This document shows, piece by piece, positions 8,082-16,934 of a DNA stretch of 64,000 nucleotides. Below the pieces are notes generated by a model, which saw only the letters and a program-made list of their open reading frames with translations, was not told the DNA's origin and ran no database searches. Location: positions 4,650,001 through 4,714,000 of the forward strand of contig NZ_CP081000.1 in assembly GCF_019645875.1 (NCBI RefSeq). Direction: 5' to 3'. Position numbers and translations under genes: made by a program. The stretch comes from Mycolicibacterium senegalense. Lineage in GTDB: Bacteria > Actinomycetota > Actinomycetes > Mycobacteriales > Mycobacteriaceae. Position 1 is the first letter of the stretch. Each line of letters starts with the position of its first letter.

Positions 8082-8540
8082 ATGCGCTGTTACACGTGGA
8101 CCACACGCCTGACCGCCGGAGCTCTCACCGCCGCCGGCTTGAGCCTGCTGATCGGATGCTCGACAGACGCCGGCAAGGACCAGTCCGGGGCATCCACGTC
8201 ACCGTCCCCGCAGGCGACGACGACCACGGAGGCGCCGACCCCGACGGCCAAGCCCGGTGAGGTCGCGACGTCGCCCGGCGGGGTCACGACCGCCGTCGGC
8301 GCCGATGCACAGTCCACCGAAGAGGAGTATTTCCAGGCCTGTCATGCCGCCAAGCTGTGGATGCAGGCCAAGGGCGGTGACCTCAAGGCGCAGATCGAGC
8401 CGTACCTGGCGAGTGTGCAGGCGCCCGACGCGGCTCCCGGACCGGGCACCTATAACGTGCCGTGGGCGCAGCTGGAGCCGGGCCGTCAGGCCGCCGTCAT
8501 CGTGGCTGCGCGGGCCGCCGCCGACGACCTCTGCAGCTAG
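8082..8540 (+). CDS. lpqV: Lipoprotein LpqV
   Basis: Exported lipoprotein of 152 residues. The signal peptide ends in the lipobox LLIGC, so Cys26 would be lipidated. A Thr/Pro/Ser-rich linker follows, then a folded domain with the diagnostic STEEEYFQACHAAKLWM segment and a C-terminal RQAAVIVAARAAADDLC helix, matching what I know of M. tuberculosis LpqV (Rv1064c). Function unknown. Its last 4 bases overlap the end of the convergent SulP gene. Confidence 0.88.
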   Translation: MRCYTWTTRLTAGALTAAGLSLLIGCSTDAGKDQSGASTSPSPQATTTTEAPTPTAKPGEVATSPGGVTTAVGADAQSTEEEYFQACHAAKLWMQAKGGDLKAQIEPYLASVQAPDAAPGPGTYNVPWAQLEPGRQAAVIVAARAAADDLCS

Positions 8541-10246
8541 TTCGAATCACGCTGCGGCGAATCCCCCGGTTGGCCGTCTTGGGCGGCCACCCAGGCGCGG
8601 CCCCGCTCGACGGCGACGTCGAGCGCGCCGAAGACCCGGTCGGACGCCGCCACGACGCTGTCGTCGCCGAGTAGGTCGTCGAGGCCACCGCGCCGCAGCA
8701 CCTCTGCGGTGCCGGGGTTGACCCCGGCGATGATCAGCCGCCCGTTGTTGGCGGTCAGTTGGCCGGCCCATCGGCGCAGCGCCTTGATGGTCACCGATGA
8801 CGGCACGTCAGGCAGTGATCGCAGGCTGAGCACCACGACGGCGTTCGTGGTGCCTTCGGCTCGCGGCCAGGTCTCGTCGATTCGGGCCACCTCGGCGAAC
8901 AGGCCGACTCCGGCGTAGTGCAACACGGTGACGTCGTTGCTGGCACACCGTTCCGGGACGGGCGCCTGCTGCCAGCCCCCACCGGGCGCCGGGGTCAGCG
9001 CCATAAGTTGCGCGGCCTCGGCGGCCTTGGCGCAGTAGAGCACCAGTGAGGTGATCACGCCGATGAGGATCGCGGTGTGCAGTGGCAGCTGCGTGGTGGC
9101 GGCGAAGGTGACCAGCATCGCCACCGCCGACAGCGGCGCGACCCGCAGCACCAGTTTGATGTCGGGCAGCCGGCCGACAACGAGCTCGGCACCGATCACC
9201 AGGATCAGCCCGCCGATCACCGGCATCGGGATGATCTCGGCGGCCGAGCCGGCGACCAATACCAGCACGGCCAGCCACAGCCCGGCGAAGATGCCGGCCC
9301 ACCTGGTCTGGGCGCCGGCCGAGGTGGCCACCCCGGTGCGGGACAGCGAGCCGCCGGCCGGCAGCGCGCCGAACATGCCACCCGCCACGTTCGCCGCACC
9401 CTGGGCCAGGAAATCTCCGTTCATATTGGTGCGGCTGCCGTCAGGGTTGGGCACGGCGGCAGAGATACCCGCGGCCTGGGCCAGCGCGACGAGTGCCACC
9501 GCCACGCCGCCGACGAGCAGCTCGGGCATCGCGGCGAAGTTCGGAACCGTAACCGGGGGAAGCGCATTCGCGATAGACGCGATGTCGCCCACGGTTTCGA
9601 CGTCGATGTGGGCCACGGCCACCACAGCGGTGACCACGACGAGGGCCAGCAGCGTCGCGAACGATTCGAGCGGCTTGATGAAGTGAAACACCGCCCAAAC
9701 CGCGACGGTGCCCAGCGCTACGGCGACGGCAGGCGTGTGCCATAGACCGATGTGCGCCAGCGAGTCGATGAATTTGCCAATGGTGTTGCCGCTCTGCGGT
9801 TTGTAGCCGGTGGCGTCACCGAGCACACCGGCCACGATCTGCAGGGCGATGCCGGTGGAAAAGCCGGTCATCACCGCGTTGGAGACGAAGTTCATGATCG
9901 AGCCGAACCGCAGCAGGCCGAAGAGCAGCATGACCGCACCGACCACGACGGCGAGGGCCGCGACGTTGGCGGGGTCGGCCGGATCGAGCCCGGCCTCCTT
10001 GAGCACGCTGCGCGACGTCAGGGCGATGGCGCTGGTCAGTGTGGTCACCATGAGCACGGTGCGGGCGAACAGCGACCCGATGATGCCCGGCACGATGCCG
10101 GCATAGATGCCGGTGACGGGATTGAAGCCGCCGATACTGGCGTAGGCCATACCTTCGGGGATGGAGAACAGGCCCGTGACCAGTCCGGAGATGACGTCAC
10201 GAGGCTTGGGCCGGCCCAGTTTCCGAGCGAATGTTGGCGTACCCAC
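8537..10246 (-). CDS. SulP-family anion transporter with C-terminal STAS-like domain
   Basis: Protein of 569 residues from GTG 10246. About 420 residues of transmembrane segments come first, with the SulP signature SIPEGMAYASIGGFNPVTG near residue 30. A soluble C-terminal region (about 430-550) with the beta-alpha pattern of a STAS domain (NAVVVLSLRSLPDVPSSVTIKAL region) follows. The family carries sulfate, bicarbonate or related anions. It is divergent from a second SulP gene only ~20 bases away. I know of no such pair between lpqV and the patatin genes in M. tuberculosis. Substrate cannot be assigned. Confidence 0.85.
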   Translation of the reverse strand: MGTPTFARKLGRPKPRDVISGLVTGLFSIPEGMAYASIGGFNPVTGIYAGIVPGIIGSLFARTVLMVTTLTSAIALTSRSVLKEAGLDPADPANVAALAVVVGAVMLLFGLLRFGSIMNFVSNAVMTGFSTGIALQIVAGVLGDATGYKPQSGNTIGKFIDSLAHIGLWHTPAVAVALGTVAVWAVFHFIKPLESFATLLALVVVTAVVAVAHIDVETVGDIASIANALPPVTVPNFAAMPELLVGGVAVALVALAQAAGISAAVPNPDGSRTNMNGDFLAQGAANVAGGMFGALPAGGSLSRTGVATSAGAQTRWAGIFAGLWLAVLVLVAGSAAEIIPMPVIGGLILVIGAELVVGRLPDIKLVLRVAPLSAVAMLVTFAATTQLPLHTAILIGVITSLVLYCAKAAEAAQLMALTPAPGGGWQQAPVPERCASNDVTVLHYAGVGLFAEVARIDETWPRAEGTTNAVVVLSLRSLPDVPSSVTIKALRRWAGQLTANNGRLIIAGVNPGTAEVLRRGGLDDLLGDDSVVAASDRVFGALDVAVERGRAWVAAQDGQPGDSPQRDSN

Positions 10247-10267
10247 GGAATCAACCCTCGCACGAAT

Positions 10268-11854
10268 GTGACCGCCGTGGGCGATACTGCGAATGTGCGC
10301 GCGCCGGGAATTCTTCCGTATCAGCGGGAGTGGCTACGCGCCGACGTAGTCGCCGGCCTGGCCGCCGGTGCCGTGATCATCCCGCAGGCCATGGCGTACG
10401 CGACCGTGGCTCACATGCCGGTCCAGTTCGGCCTGTACACCTGCATGCTGCCGTTGGTGGTCTACGCGTTCATCGGCGGCTCGCGCACCACCAGCGTCAC
10501 CACCACGTCCACCATCGCGACACTGAGCGCTTCGACCATGGTCGGGGCGGGGATCGCGGCGGGATCACGCGATGCGCAGGCACATCTGGTCACCTTGACG
10601 CTGCTGGTCGGCGCCTTCCTGCTGGCGGCGCGGCTGCTGCGACTCGGCGCGATCATCGAGAACATCAACGAGGCGACGCTGCTCGGGCTCAAGGCCGGTG
10701 TCGGGCTGACGGTCGCCGCAGCGCAGATACCCAAACTCTTTGGCGTGGAGGATAATCCGCACGCCACCGGGTTCTTCCACATTCTGTGGTCGGCGCTGCG
10801 TCAACTCGGCCAGGCGAACATCGCCACCGTGCTGCTGTCCGTCGTCACCATCACCCTGCTCCTGCTGATCGGCAAGTTCGCCCCGTTGGTTCCGGGCCCG
10901 CTGGTCGTGGTGGCGCTGGGAATCGGGCTGGCGGCCTTCGGCGGGTTGCCGTCGATGGGTGTCGCGTTGATCCCCGAGGTCCCGCAGGGCATTCCGCTGC
11001 CCGCGTTGCCTGCGCTCGACCATGTCGGGCACCTCGTTCCCGGCGCGCTGGCCATCGCGATGATGGCGTTTCTGGAGACCGTCGCTGTCGCCCGTGGGGT
11101 GCGCAGGCCCGAGGAGCCTCAGATCGACGCCGACCGCGAGCTGTCCGCCAACGGCATTGCCGCATTGGTGAGTTCGTTCTTCCACGCGCTGCCGCCGGCC
11201 GGTGGGTTCTCGCAGACCGGGATGAACCTGCGTACCGGGGCCCGCTCGCAGGTCTGCGGCCTGGTCACCGCGGCACTGGCGGTGCTGGTCGCGATGTTCC
11301 TGGCGCCGGTGCTCTCCGAACTGCCGCAGGCCACGCTCGGCGCCATGGTATTGGTTGCCGTTCTGGGACTCATCGACATCGGCGCGCTGCAGCGTTTGTA
11401 CCGGTTCGACAAGCTGGAGTTCAGCCTGGCCGCCATCGTCGGCGTCTTCGGTCTGACGGTCGGCCTGCTTCCCGCGGTGGCGGCCGGGGTGCTGCTCACG
11501 CTGTATTTCGTGCTGCGAGAAGCCAACCGCGCCCATGTCGTGCAGGTCGGCACCCAACCGTTGACGCTTCGCTTCGAACTCGGCCTGTACACCGCGAACC
11601 TGCGGGCCAACGTCGACGCGGTGCTCACGAAGGTCGCCGCTTGCGAGCCCCGGCCGGACCTGGTGATCCTCGACCTGTCCCGGCTGCCCTGGCTGACCTC
11701 GACGATCCTGGACGGCCTGCGGGATCTGGAAATCCAACTCGGCGGCATCGAGGTGCGTTACACCGGTCTGCGTGACGACCTGCATCAGATGGCACGACGA
11801 TGGCCGTGGTGGCAGGAGGTGGAACGCCAGGGCCGGTACGTCGACCCGGTGTGA
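10268..11854 (+). CDS. Second SulP-family anion transporter
   Basis: Protein of ~528 residues. Start is ambiguous among in-frame GTGs at 10268, 10277 and 10295; the upstream open frame is antisense to the other SulP gene and is excluded. The SulP signature IIPQAMAYATVAHMPVQFG is present. About 11 membrane segments are followed by a STAS domain (RPDLVILDLSRLPWLTSTIL region, near 450-470). It differs clearly from the divergent SulP (methionine/threonine-rich TTTSTIATLSAST segment), so the pair is not a recent duplication. The patatin gene follows after 14 bases, so it is probably in the same transcript. Confidence 0.83.
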   Translation: MTAVGDTANVRAPGILPYQREWLRADVVAGLAAGAVIIPQAMAYATVAHMPVQFGLYTCMLPLVVYAFIGGSRTTSVTTTSTIATLSASTMVGAGIAAGSRDAQAHLVTLTLLVGAFLLAARLLRLGAIIENINEATLLGLKAGVGLTVAAAQIPKLFGVEDNPHATGFFHILWSALRQLGQANIATVLLSVVTITLLLLIGKFAPLVPGPLVVVALGIGLAAFGGLPSMGVALIPEVPQGIPLPALPALDHVGHLVPGALAIAMMAFLETVAVARGVRRPEEPQIDADRELSANGIAALVSSFFHALPPAGGFSQTGMNLRTGARSQVCGLVTAALAVLVAMFLAPVLSELPQATLGAMVLVAVLGLIDIGALQRLYRFDKLEFSLAAIVGVFGLTVGLLPAVAAGVLLTLYFVLREANRAHVVQVGTQPLTLRFELGLYTANLRANVDAVLTKVAACEPRPDLVILDLSRLPWLTSTILDGLRDLEIQLGGIEVRYTGLRDDLHQMARRWPWWQEVERQGRYVDPV

Positions 11855-11868
11855 TTCAGAATGGAGGT

Positions 11869-12888
11869 ATGCGTGTCGCTCTGGCCCTCGGCAGTGGTGG
11901 GGCTCGCGGCTACGCGCACATCGGGGTGATCGACGAGCTGCATGACCGCGGTTACGAGGTCGTCGGGGTTTCCGGGTCATCGATGGGCGCGCTGGTCGGC
12001 GGGTTGCATGCGGCCGGCAAGCTCGACGAGTTCGCCGATTGGGCACGGACTTTGACTCAGCGGGCGGTGTTGCGGCTGTTGGACCCGTCGATCACCGCGG
12101 CCGGGATCCTGCGTGCCGAGAAGATTCTCGATGCGGTCCGCGACATCATCGGAGAAGCCACGATCGAAGAGCTGCCGATCCCCTACACCGCGGTGGCGAC
12201 AGATCTGATCACCGGGAAATCGGTGTGGTTGCAACGCGGCCCGCTCGACGCGGCGATCCGGGCGTCGATCGCCATTCCCGGCGTGATCGCTCCCCACGTG
12301 CTCAACGGCCGGTTACTCGGCGACGGCGGCATCCTCGACCCGCTGCCCATGGCGCCGATCGCCGCGGTCAACGCCGATCTCACCATCGCGGTCAGCTTGG
12401 CCGGCGGTGATCCGGGGACTGCGGCCGCCCCGGGCGACCCGGAGCGGCGGCCGACCAGCGAATGGCTCAACCGCATGATGCGCAGCACCTCGGCGGTGCT
12501 GGACACGGCGTCGGTGCGGGCCGTGCTGGACCGTCCGACCGCCCGCGCGGTGTTGAGCCGGTTCGGGGCGGCGCTCCCGCCCGAGGACAGTTCCGAACTC
12601 GACGAGGCCGGGCAGGCCGATCAGGTCGACGTGCCCGCCGACGCCGCGGGTGGGGCGGATCCCGAAGTGCCGGAGCCGGCCGATGTGCCCAAGCTGGGCA
12701 GCTTCGAGGTGATGAATCGCACCATCGACATCGCCCAGGCCGCACTGGCCCGGCACACCTTGGCGGCGTATCCGCCCGACCTGCTGATCGAGGTGCCGCG
12801 CACGGTGTGCCGGAGCCTGGAATTTCACCGCGCCGCCGAGGTCATCGACATCGGCCGAGAGCTGACTGCCCGCGCGCTCGACGGCTGA
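11869..12888 (+). CDS. Patatin-like phospholipase (Rv1063c-type)
   Basis: Protein of 339 residues with the patatin dyad: an oxyanion-hole stretch ALGSGGARGYAH, nucleophile Ser38 in GVSGSSMGAL and Asp in LLGDGGILDPLP. Start ATG 11869 has a strong GGAGG six bases upstream. A Glu/Asp/Pro-rich insert lies around residues 235-285 before a conserved C-terminal region. Expected to hydrolyse acyl esters of phospholipids or other lipids. M. tuberculosis Rv1063c is the positional equivalent. It is convergent with a second, different patatin gene. Confidence 0.87.
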   Translation: MRVALALGSGGARGYAHIGVIDELHDRGYEVVGVSGSSMGALVGGLHAAGKLDEFADWARTLTQRAVLRLLDPSITAAGILRAEKILDAVRDIIGEATIEELPIPYTAVATDLITGKSVWLQRGPLDAAIRASIAIPGVIAPHVLNGRLLGDGGILDPLPMAPIAAVNADLTIAVSLAGGDPGTAAAPGDPERRPTSEWLNRMMRSTSAVLDTASVRAVLDRPTARAVLSRFGAALPPEDSSELDEAGQADQVDVPADAAGGADPEVPEPADVPKLGSFEVMNRTIDIAQAALARHTLAAYPPDLLIEVPRTVCRSLEFHRAAEVIDIGRELTARALDG

Positions 12889-12903
12889 GTTTCAGCCCAC
12901 GTT

Positions 12904-13761
12904 TCAGCCCAACAGGAACGCGGCGACCTCGGCCGCCACCCGACGACCTTGAGCCCGCCCGGCCAGCGCCGAGGGCACCCGGCACGCCGGGTCGAGCGGA
13001 TTCTTGCCGAACGCGACGAGAGCGTCGTCGTCGGCGAAGATCCCGAACGAGCGTCCGTCGAAGCCGTCGACCTCCTCGGCCGCGCCGGTGCCGAACGGCG
13101 ACGGTGTCGAGCGGCCCTGTGGCACCAGGGCGACGGCGGTGTCGCAGTCGGCGGCCAGCGCCATGTTGACCGCGCTGCCGATACCGCCGTCCATGAACCG
13201 TCGACCACCGATATTCACGACCGGCCATACCGCGGGCACCGCGCAGCTGGCGGCGACGGCATCGACCAGCGACACCCCGGAATCGCGGTCCAGCGTCACC
13301 AGCTCGCCCGTGTCGATGTCGATTGCCGAGATCCGCAGCTCCCGGTCGGGCCAGTCGTGCGACGGCAGCCGCGCCTCGATCACCTTGCGCCGCACCGAGG
13401 GGTCGACGGTGGCGGTGCTCGCGGCCACCGCGCCGATGCCTTGCAGCTTCTGGGCTTTGGTGGTGTTGGGCTTCAGCATGGCTTTGACGAACAGGTCGGT
13501 GACGTTGTCGATGCTGACACCCGGCTCGAGTTCGGCAGATACGGCGCCGACTTGGCGCTCGAACAGTTCCGCCAACCGCAGGCCACTGCCGAGCTGCGCG
13601 GACACTGTCGATCCCGCCGACGTACCCACCAGCACGTCGGAACCGAGCAGCGCGTCGGCAGTCTCAAGAGATTCGTCGGCGATGCCTTGCAGGATCCCGG
13701 TCTCCCAGGCGATGCCTGCGATACCTCCCCCGGCGAGCACCAGTGCACGTTTGGATGTCAC
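12904..13761 (-). CDS. Patatin-like phospholipase (Rv1062-type)
   Basis: Protein of 285 residues from GTG 13761. Seen: oxyanion motif VLAGGGIAGIAWE, nucleophile Ser48 in VGTSAGST and Asp in RFMDGGIGSA. The start was chosen because the conserved KRALVLAGGG begins four residues later; the open frame extends upstream into non-conserved sequence. By position it equals Rv1062. Two different patatins back to back suggest related lipid-remodelling roles, but substrates are unknown. Confidence 0.85.
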   Translation of the reverse strand: MTSKRALVLAGGGIAGIAWETGILQGIADESLETADALLGSDVLVGTSAGSTVSAQLGSGLRLAELFERQVGAVSAELEPGVSIDNVTDLFVKAMLKPNTTKAQKLQGIGAVAASTATVDPSVRRKVIEARLPSHDWPDRELRISAIDIDTGELVTLDRDSGVSLVDAVAASCAVPAVWPVVNIGGRRFMDGGIGSAVNMALAADCDTAVALVPQGRSTPSPFGTGAAEEVDGFDGRSFGIFADDDALVAFGKNPLDPACRVPSALAGRAQGRRVAAEVAAFLLG

Positions 13762-13781
13762 GAAGGTCGAGTGTGCCAGGG

Positions 13782-14636
13782 CTACCCGTGCTGCGACGCC
13801 GCAGCCTTGGCGCTCAGATCCTCTCGGTGCAGCAGGTGGCGCGGTGGCTTCGGGAATGCGACCCGGGTGTCGATCCGCAGGTCCGGGTCGACGTGCACCA
13901 ACTCGCCGGGTGCGATGGGTCGCCAATCCTCATCGTCCATGGGCTCGCTGGCGAACACCACCGACGGCTGCGTGGTCAGCTGGTCCGACTCGGCACGGAT
14001 TCGCGGGCTGCGCAGCCGCAGGCGCCGCTGCGACGGGCGTCGGCGGTCGAGCATGTAGAGGTCATGAGTGTCGGGGTAGCGCAGGGCCCACATGTCGGTG
14101 GCGGTGCTGAGCAGCAGGTTGACGGCATAGATCGCTACGTTGTCGGCCAGCCAGCCCACGGCTTCGACGATGCCCGCACCGATGTCGCCGCCGCGCGCCC
14201 GCGCGGATGCGGTGATGAGCGCGAACACTCGCTCGGAGTCGGTCTGTCCCTTCACCAGGTCTGCCACTGCCAGTTCACGGATCCGGTCGTCGAGGACATC
14301 GAGCCCCTCGACCACACCGTTGTGCGCGAAGATCCGGCCGTCCTGGAGAAAAGGATGGGTGTTCACCGGGTCCAGCGATCCCGTCGACGCGTAGCGGACG
14401 TGTGCGATGAACGTCGTCGCGGTGACATCGTGTGCTTCCGTGGCGAATTCGGAATCCTGCCAGGCCGCTACGGGCTCTTTGTGTATCACCGGCAGACCGT
14501 CGGGCCCGAATACGCCGAGGCCGGTGCCGTCGGGGTTACGCCGGCTCTGCTCGGCCAGGTTGTCGGGCGCATCGAGCAGCCAGAAGGTCGCCGGCACCAG
14601 TTGGCGGCCGGCGTGTAGGCCGAACAATCGGCACAT
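13782..14636 (-). CDS. Class II glutamine amidotransferase (YafJ/DUG3-like)
   Basis: Ntn-hydrolase of 284 residues starting Met-Cys-Arg-Leu-Phe-Gly, so Cys2 becomes the N-terminal nucleophile after Met removal. The substrate loops NPDGTGLG, HVRYASTG and the FAHNGVVEG motif (Asn and Gly of the oxyanion hole) are all present. No synthase domain is attached, as in the YafJ/DUG3 group. In actinobacteria, related enzymes act in ergothioneine biosynthesis (EgtC), but the rest of that operon is absent here, so that role is not claimed. Rv1061 is the positional equivalent. Confidence 0.85.
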   Translation of the reverse strand: MCRLFGLHAGRQLVPATFWLLDAPDNLAEQSRRNPDGTGLGVFGPDGLPVIHKEPVAAWQDSEFATEAHDVTATTFIAHVRYASTGSLDPVNTHPFLQDGRIFAHNGVVEGLDVLDDRIRELAVADLVKGQTDSERVFALITASARARGGDIGAGIVEAVGWLADNVAIYAVNLLLSTATDMWALRYPDTHDLYMLDRRRPSQRRLRLRSPRIRAESDQLTTQPSVVFASEPMDDEDWRPIAPGELVHVDPDLRIDTRVAFPKPPRHLLHREDLSAKAAASQHG

Positions 14637-14700
14637 GACCTCAACGCACCCGATGAAGTGCCATGATGCGGATAGTAACCGGTGAGACGAGGAGAATGCG

Positions 14701-15744
14701 ATGACGGGCACCATGCGGGCACAACGCTTCTACACCGACACCAAAAGAGTTGTGGTGGAAGATGTTCCGATCCCCGAGCCGGGTCCGGGTGAGGTGCTGG
14801 TCAAGGTCGCGTTCTGCGGCATCTGTCATTCCGACCTGAGCCTGATCAACGGGACGTTCCCGGCGCAGGCACCGGTGGTGACGCAGGGCCATGAGGCCTC
14901 GGGCACCATCGCCGAGCTCGGCCCGGGCGTAACCGGCTGGGCCGAGGGCGACCGCGTCATCGTCGCGGCGGGTCGGCCGTGTCTGGAGTGCCCCAACTGC
15001 CGGCGCGGCGACATCGCCAACTGCATGCGAATCCGGTTGATGGCCTTCGCCTACGACGGCGCGTGGGCGGAGTACACCCTGGCCCAGGCGGTCGGGCTGA
15101 CCCGGGTTCCCGACAACGTCCCGCTGGAGCAGGCCGCGATCCTCGCCGATGCGGTGTCGACGCCGTACGGCGCGGTAGTGCGCACCGGCAAGGTCGGCAT
15201 CGGTGAGTCGGTCGGGGTGTGGGGTCTCGGTGGCGTCGGCACGCACATCGTGCAACTCGCCCGCCTGGTCGGCGCCGTGCCGGTGGTCGCCGTCGACATC
15301 AAACCCGAGGTGCTGGAGCGGGCATTGGAGCTCGGCGCCGATTACGCGTTCGACGCCGGTGACGCGCAATTGGGCGAAAAGATCGCCGAGGTCACCGGGG
15401 GTCGCGGGCTGGATGTGGCGTTCGACGCGGTGGGGCTCAAGTCGACGTTCGAGCAGGCCCTGGGCCAGCTGACGGTAGGCGGCCGGTTGGTCGCGGTCGG
15501 GATGAGCGCTCAGGAGCCGACCATCGGCCCGACGTCGATGTTCGGCCTGACCCAGAAGCAGGTGCTCGGCCACCTGGGTTATCAGAACGTCGACATCTCC
15601 ACGCTGGCGACGCTGGTCTCATTGGGCAGGCTCGACCTGTCCCGCTCGATCAGCGAGATCGTCTCGCTGGAGGATATCGCCCTCGGGATCGACAAGCTGG
15701 AGCGCCAGGAGGGCAACCCGATACGGATCCTGGTGCGCCCCTGA
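14701..15744 (+). CDS. Zinc-dependent alcohol dehydrogenase (MDR family)
   Basis: Protein of 347 residues. Catalytic zinc region FCGICHSD (Cys39, Cys42) with His64-Glu65 (QGHEASG); structural zinc cysteines 94, 97, 100 and 108 in RPCLECPNCRRGDIANC; NAD(P)-binding VWGLGGVGTH near residue 175. Start ATG 14701 follows GACGAGGAG. The substrate is unknown. The acidic residue after the second Rossmann strand (VVAVDIKPE) favours NAD over NADP. It is convergent with the DapB-like gene. Confidence 0.9.
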   Translation: MTGTMRAQRFYTDTKRVVVEDVPIPEPGPGEVLVKVAFCGICHSDLSLINGTFPAQAPVVTQGHEASGTIAELGPGVTGWAEGDRVIVAAGRPCLECPNCRRGDIANCMRIRLMAFAYDGAWAEYTLAQAVGLTRVPDNVPLEQAAILADAVSTPYGAVVRTGKVGIGESVGVWGLGGVGTHIVQLARLVGAVPVVAVDIKPEVLERALELGADYAFDAGDAQLGEKIAEVTGGRGLDVAFDAVGLKSTFEQALGQLTVGGRLVAVGMSAQEPTIGPTSMFGLTQKQVLGHLGYQNVDISTLATLVSLGRLDLSRSISEIVSLEDIALGIDKLERQEGNPIRILVRP

Positions 15745-15747
15745 GGC

Positions 15748-16803
15748 TTATGCGCCGGCGAGTTTGGGCGCGGCCTTCCCGCTGATGAGTGGGAGATCCG
15801 GGTAGGTGACCACGCCGGGCGCGGCGGCACATACGGCGGGCACCGAGTTGACGCAGTGCGCGGCGGTGGCGACGACGCCCGACTCGGGACCGTCCTCGCC
15901 GGCCTCGGACTGGAATCCTTTGATGATGACGGTGAAGTCCGGGTTGCCGCGGACCTCCATCTCGTACCGCTGCCCGGCCGGGCCGAAAGTCCATGCGGGG
16001 TCAAGGTTTTCCTCACCCATCAGCCAGTTCACCGTGACCCGGACGACAGGTTCGCCGTCGACGAGCGCCTCCCAGTGAAACTTTCGGCCGGCGACCTGGC
16101 CGGGTTCGATCACGCCGATCGGCGAGTCGATGGGCGCGGTGGCGACGGCGATCTCCTGTGTGGCGCGGATCCGCGGGTCGATCTTGAAGCCGACGTGGTC
16201 GACGACCATCTTGACGGCCTGGATGAAGCCACCGTCGAGCATCTTCTGCATCGGCCCGCTCAGTGCGGTGTCGGGTGTTCCGCCGAAACCCATCACGTGG
16301 CGCACCACGTCCGGTGCGTCGTAGGTGCGCAGGTCGGAAAACTCCTCGGCGCGAACGAATGTCACTCCGGTGGCCATCGCCGAGAACACCAGCGGGAACT
16401 TCTCGCTGATCCCGCCGGGGGCGATGCCGGTGCCGTGCAGCGTCGCATTGCCCTCCAGTGCGGCTTCCCGCATCGGCGCGGCCTGCTTCTCGCTGGGGTA
16501 CAGCCAGCCGACGGGGGTGATGACGTTCTTGCCCGAGCGCAGCAGCGCCGCGACCTCGTCGGGGTTGGGGATCAGCGGCGAGTAGATCACCGCGTCGGCG
16601 TCGAGCGCCAGGATCTCCTCGGTGCTGCTGGTGGCGGTGACGCCGATGGGTTCGGTGCCGATGATCTCGCCGACGTCCTTGCCGTTCTTGACGTCGGAGT
16701 ACACCCGGCAGCCGGCGAGTTCGAGGTCAGGGTGCTCGAGGACGCCCTTGATGGCGGCGACGCCGACTCCGCCGGTTGCCCACTGCACCACTTTGAGCGT
16801 CAA
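15748..16803 (-). CDS. DapB-like dihydrodipicolinate-reductase-fold protein (Rv1059-type)
   Basis: Protein of 351 residues with an N-terminal Rossmann motif VVQWATGGVGVAAIKG and a DapB-like C-terminal half. It is longer than true DapB (~245 residues) and belongs to the mycobacterial group typified by Rv1059, often called dihydrodipicolinate reductase N-terminal domain protein; a related family is 2,4-diaminopentanoate dehydrogenase. A biosynthetic lysine role is unlikely because true dapB lies elsewhere. Divergent from the ltp1-like gene, with ~130 bases between. Confidence 0.8.
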   Translation of the reverse strand: MTLKVVQWATGGVGVAAIKGVLEHPDLELAGCRVYSDVKNGKDVGEIIGTEPIGVTATSSTEEILALDADAVIYSPLIPNPDEVAALLRSGKNVITPVGWLYPSEKQAAPMREAALEGNATLHGTGIAPGGISEKFPLVFSAMATGVTFVRAEEFSDLRTYDAPDVVRHVMGFGGTPDTALSGPMQKMLDGGFIQAVKMVVDHVGFKIDPRIRATQEIAVATAPIDSPIGVIEPGQVAGRKFHWEALVDGEPVVRVTVNWLMGEENLDPAWTFGPAGQRYEMEVRGNPDFTVIIKGFQSEAGEDGPESGVVATAAHCVNSVPAVCAAAPGVVTYPDLPLISGKAAPKLAGA

Positions 16804-16934
16804 GACCCCTCCTCGGCGAAACTAGAACACGTTCTACTGGTCTACACCACCGACCTCGTCAGCGGAAGTACGTGCGCACACAACTCCAGCTGAAGACGGT
16901 TGACGCGATTTCGCCATGAAGTATGTTCCGTTGC

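Noticed and set aside
9752..10267. N-terminal extension of the second SulP gene
   Set aside because: It is antisense to the first SulP gene and has no SulP similarity; starts at 10268-10295 fit the family.
13782..14636. EgtC of ergothioneine biosynthesis
   Set aside because: The Ntn-type amidotransferase fold fits, but no egtA, egtB, egtD or egtE is adjacent and the synteny points to the Rv1061-type protein.
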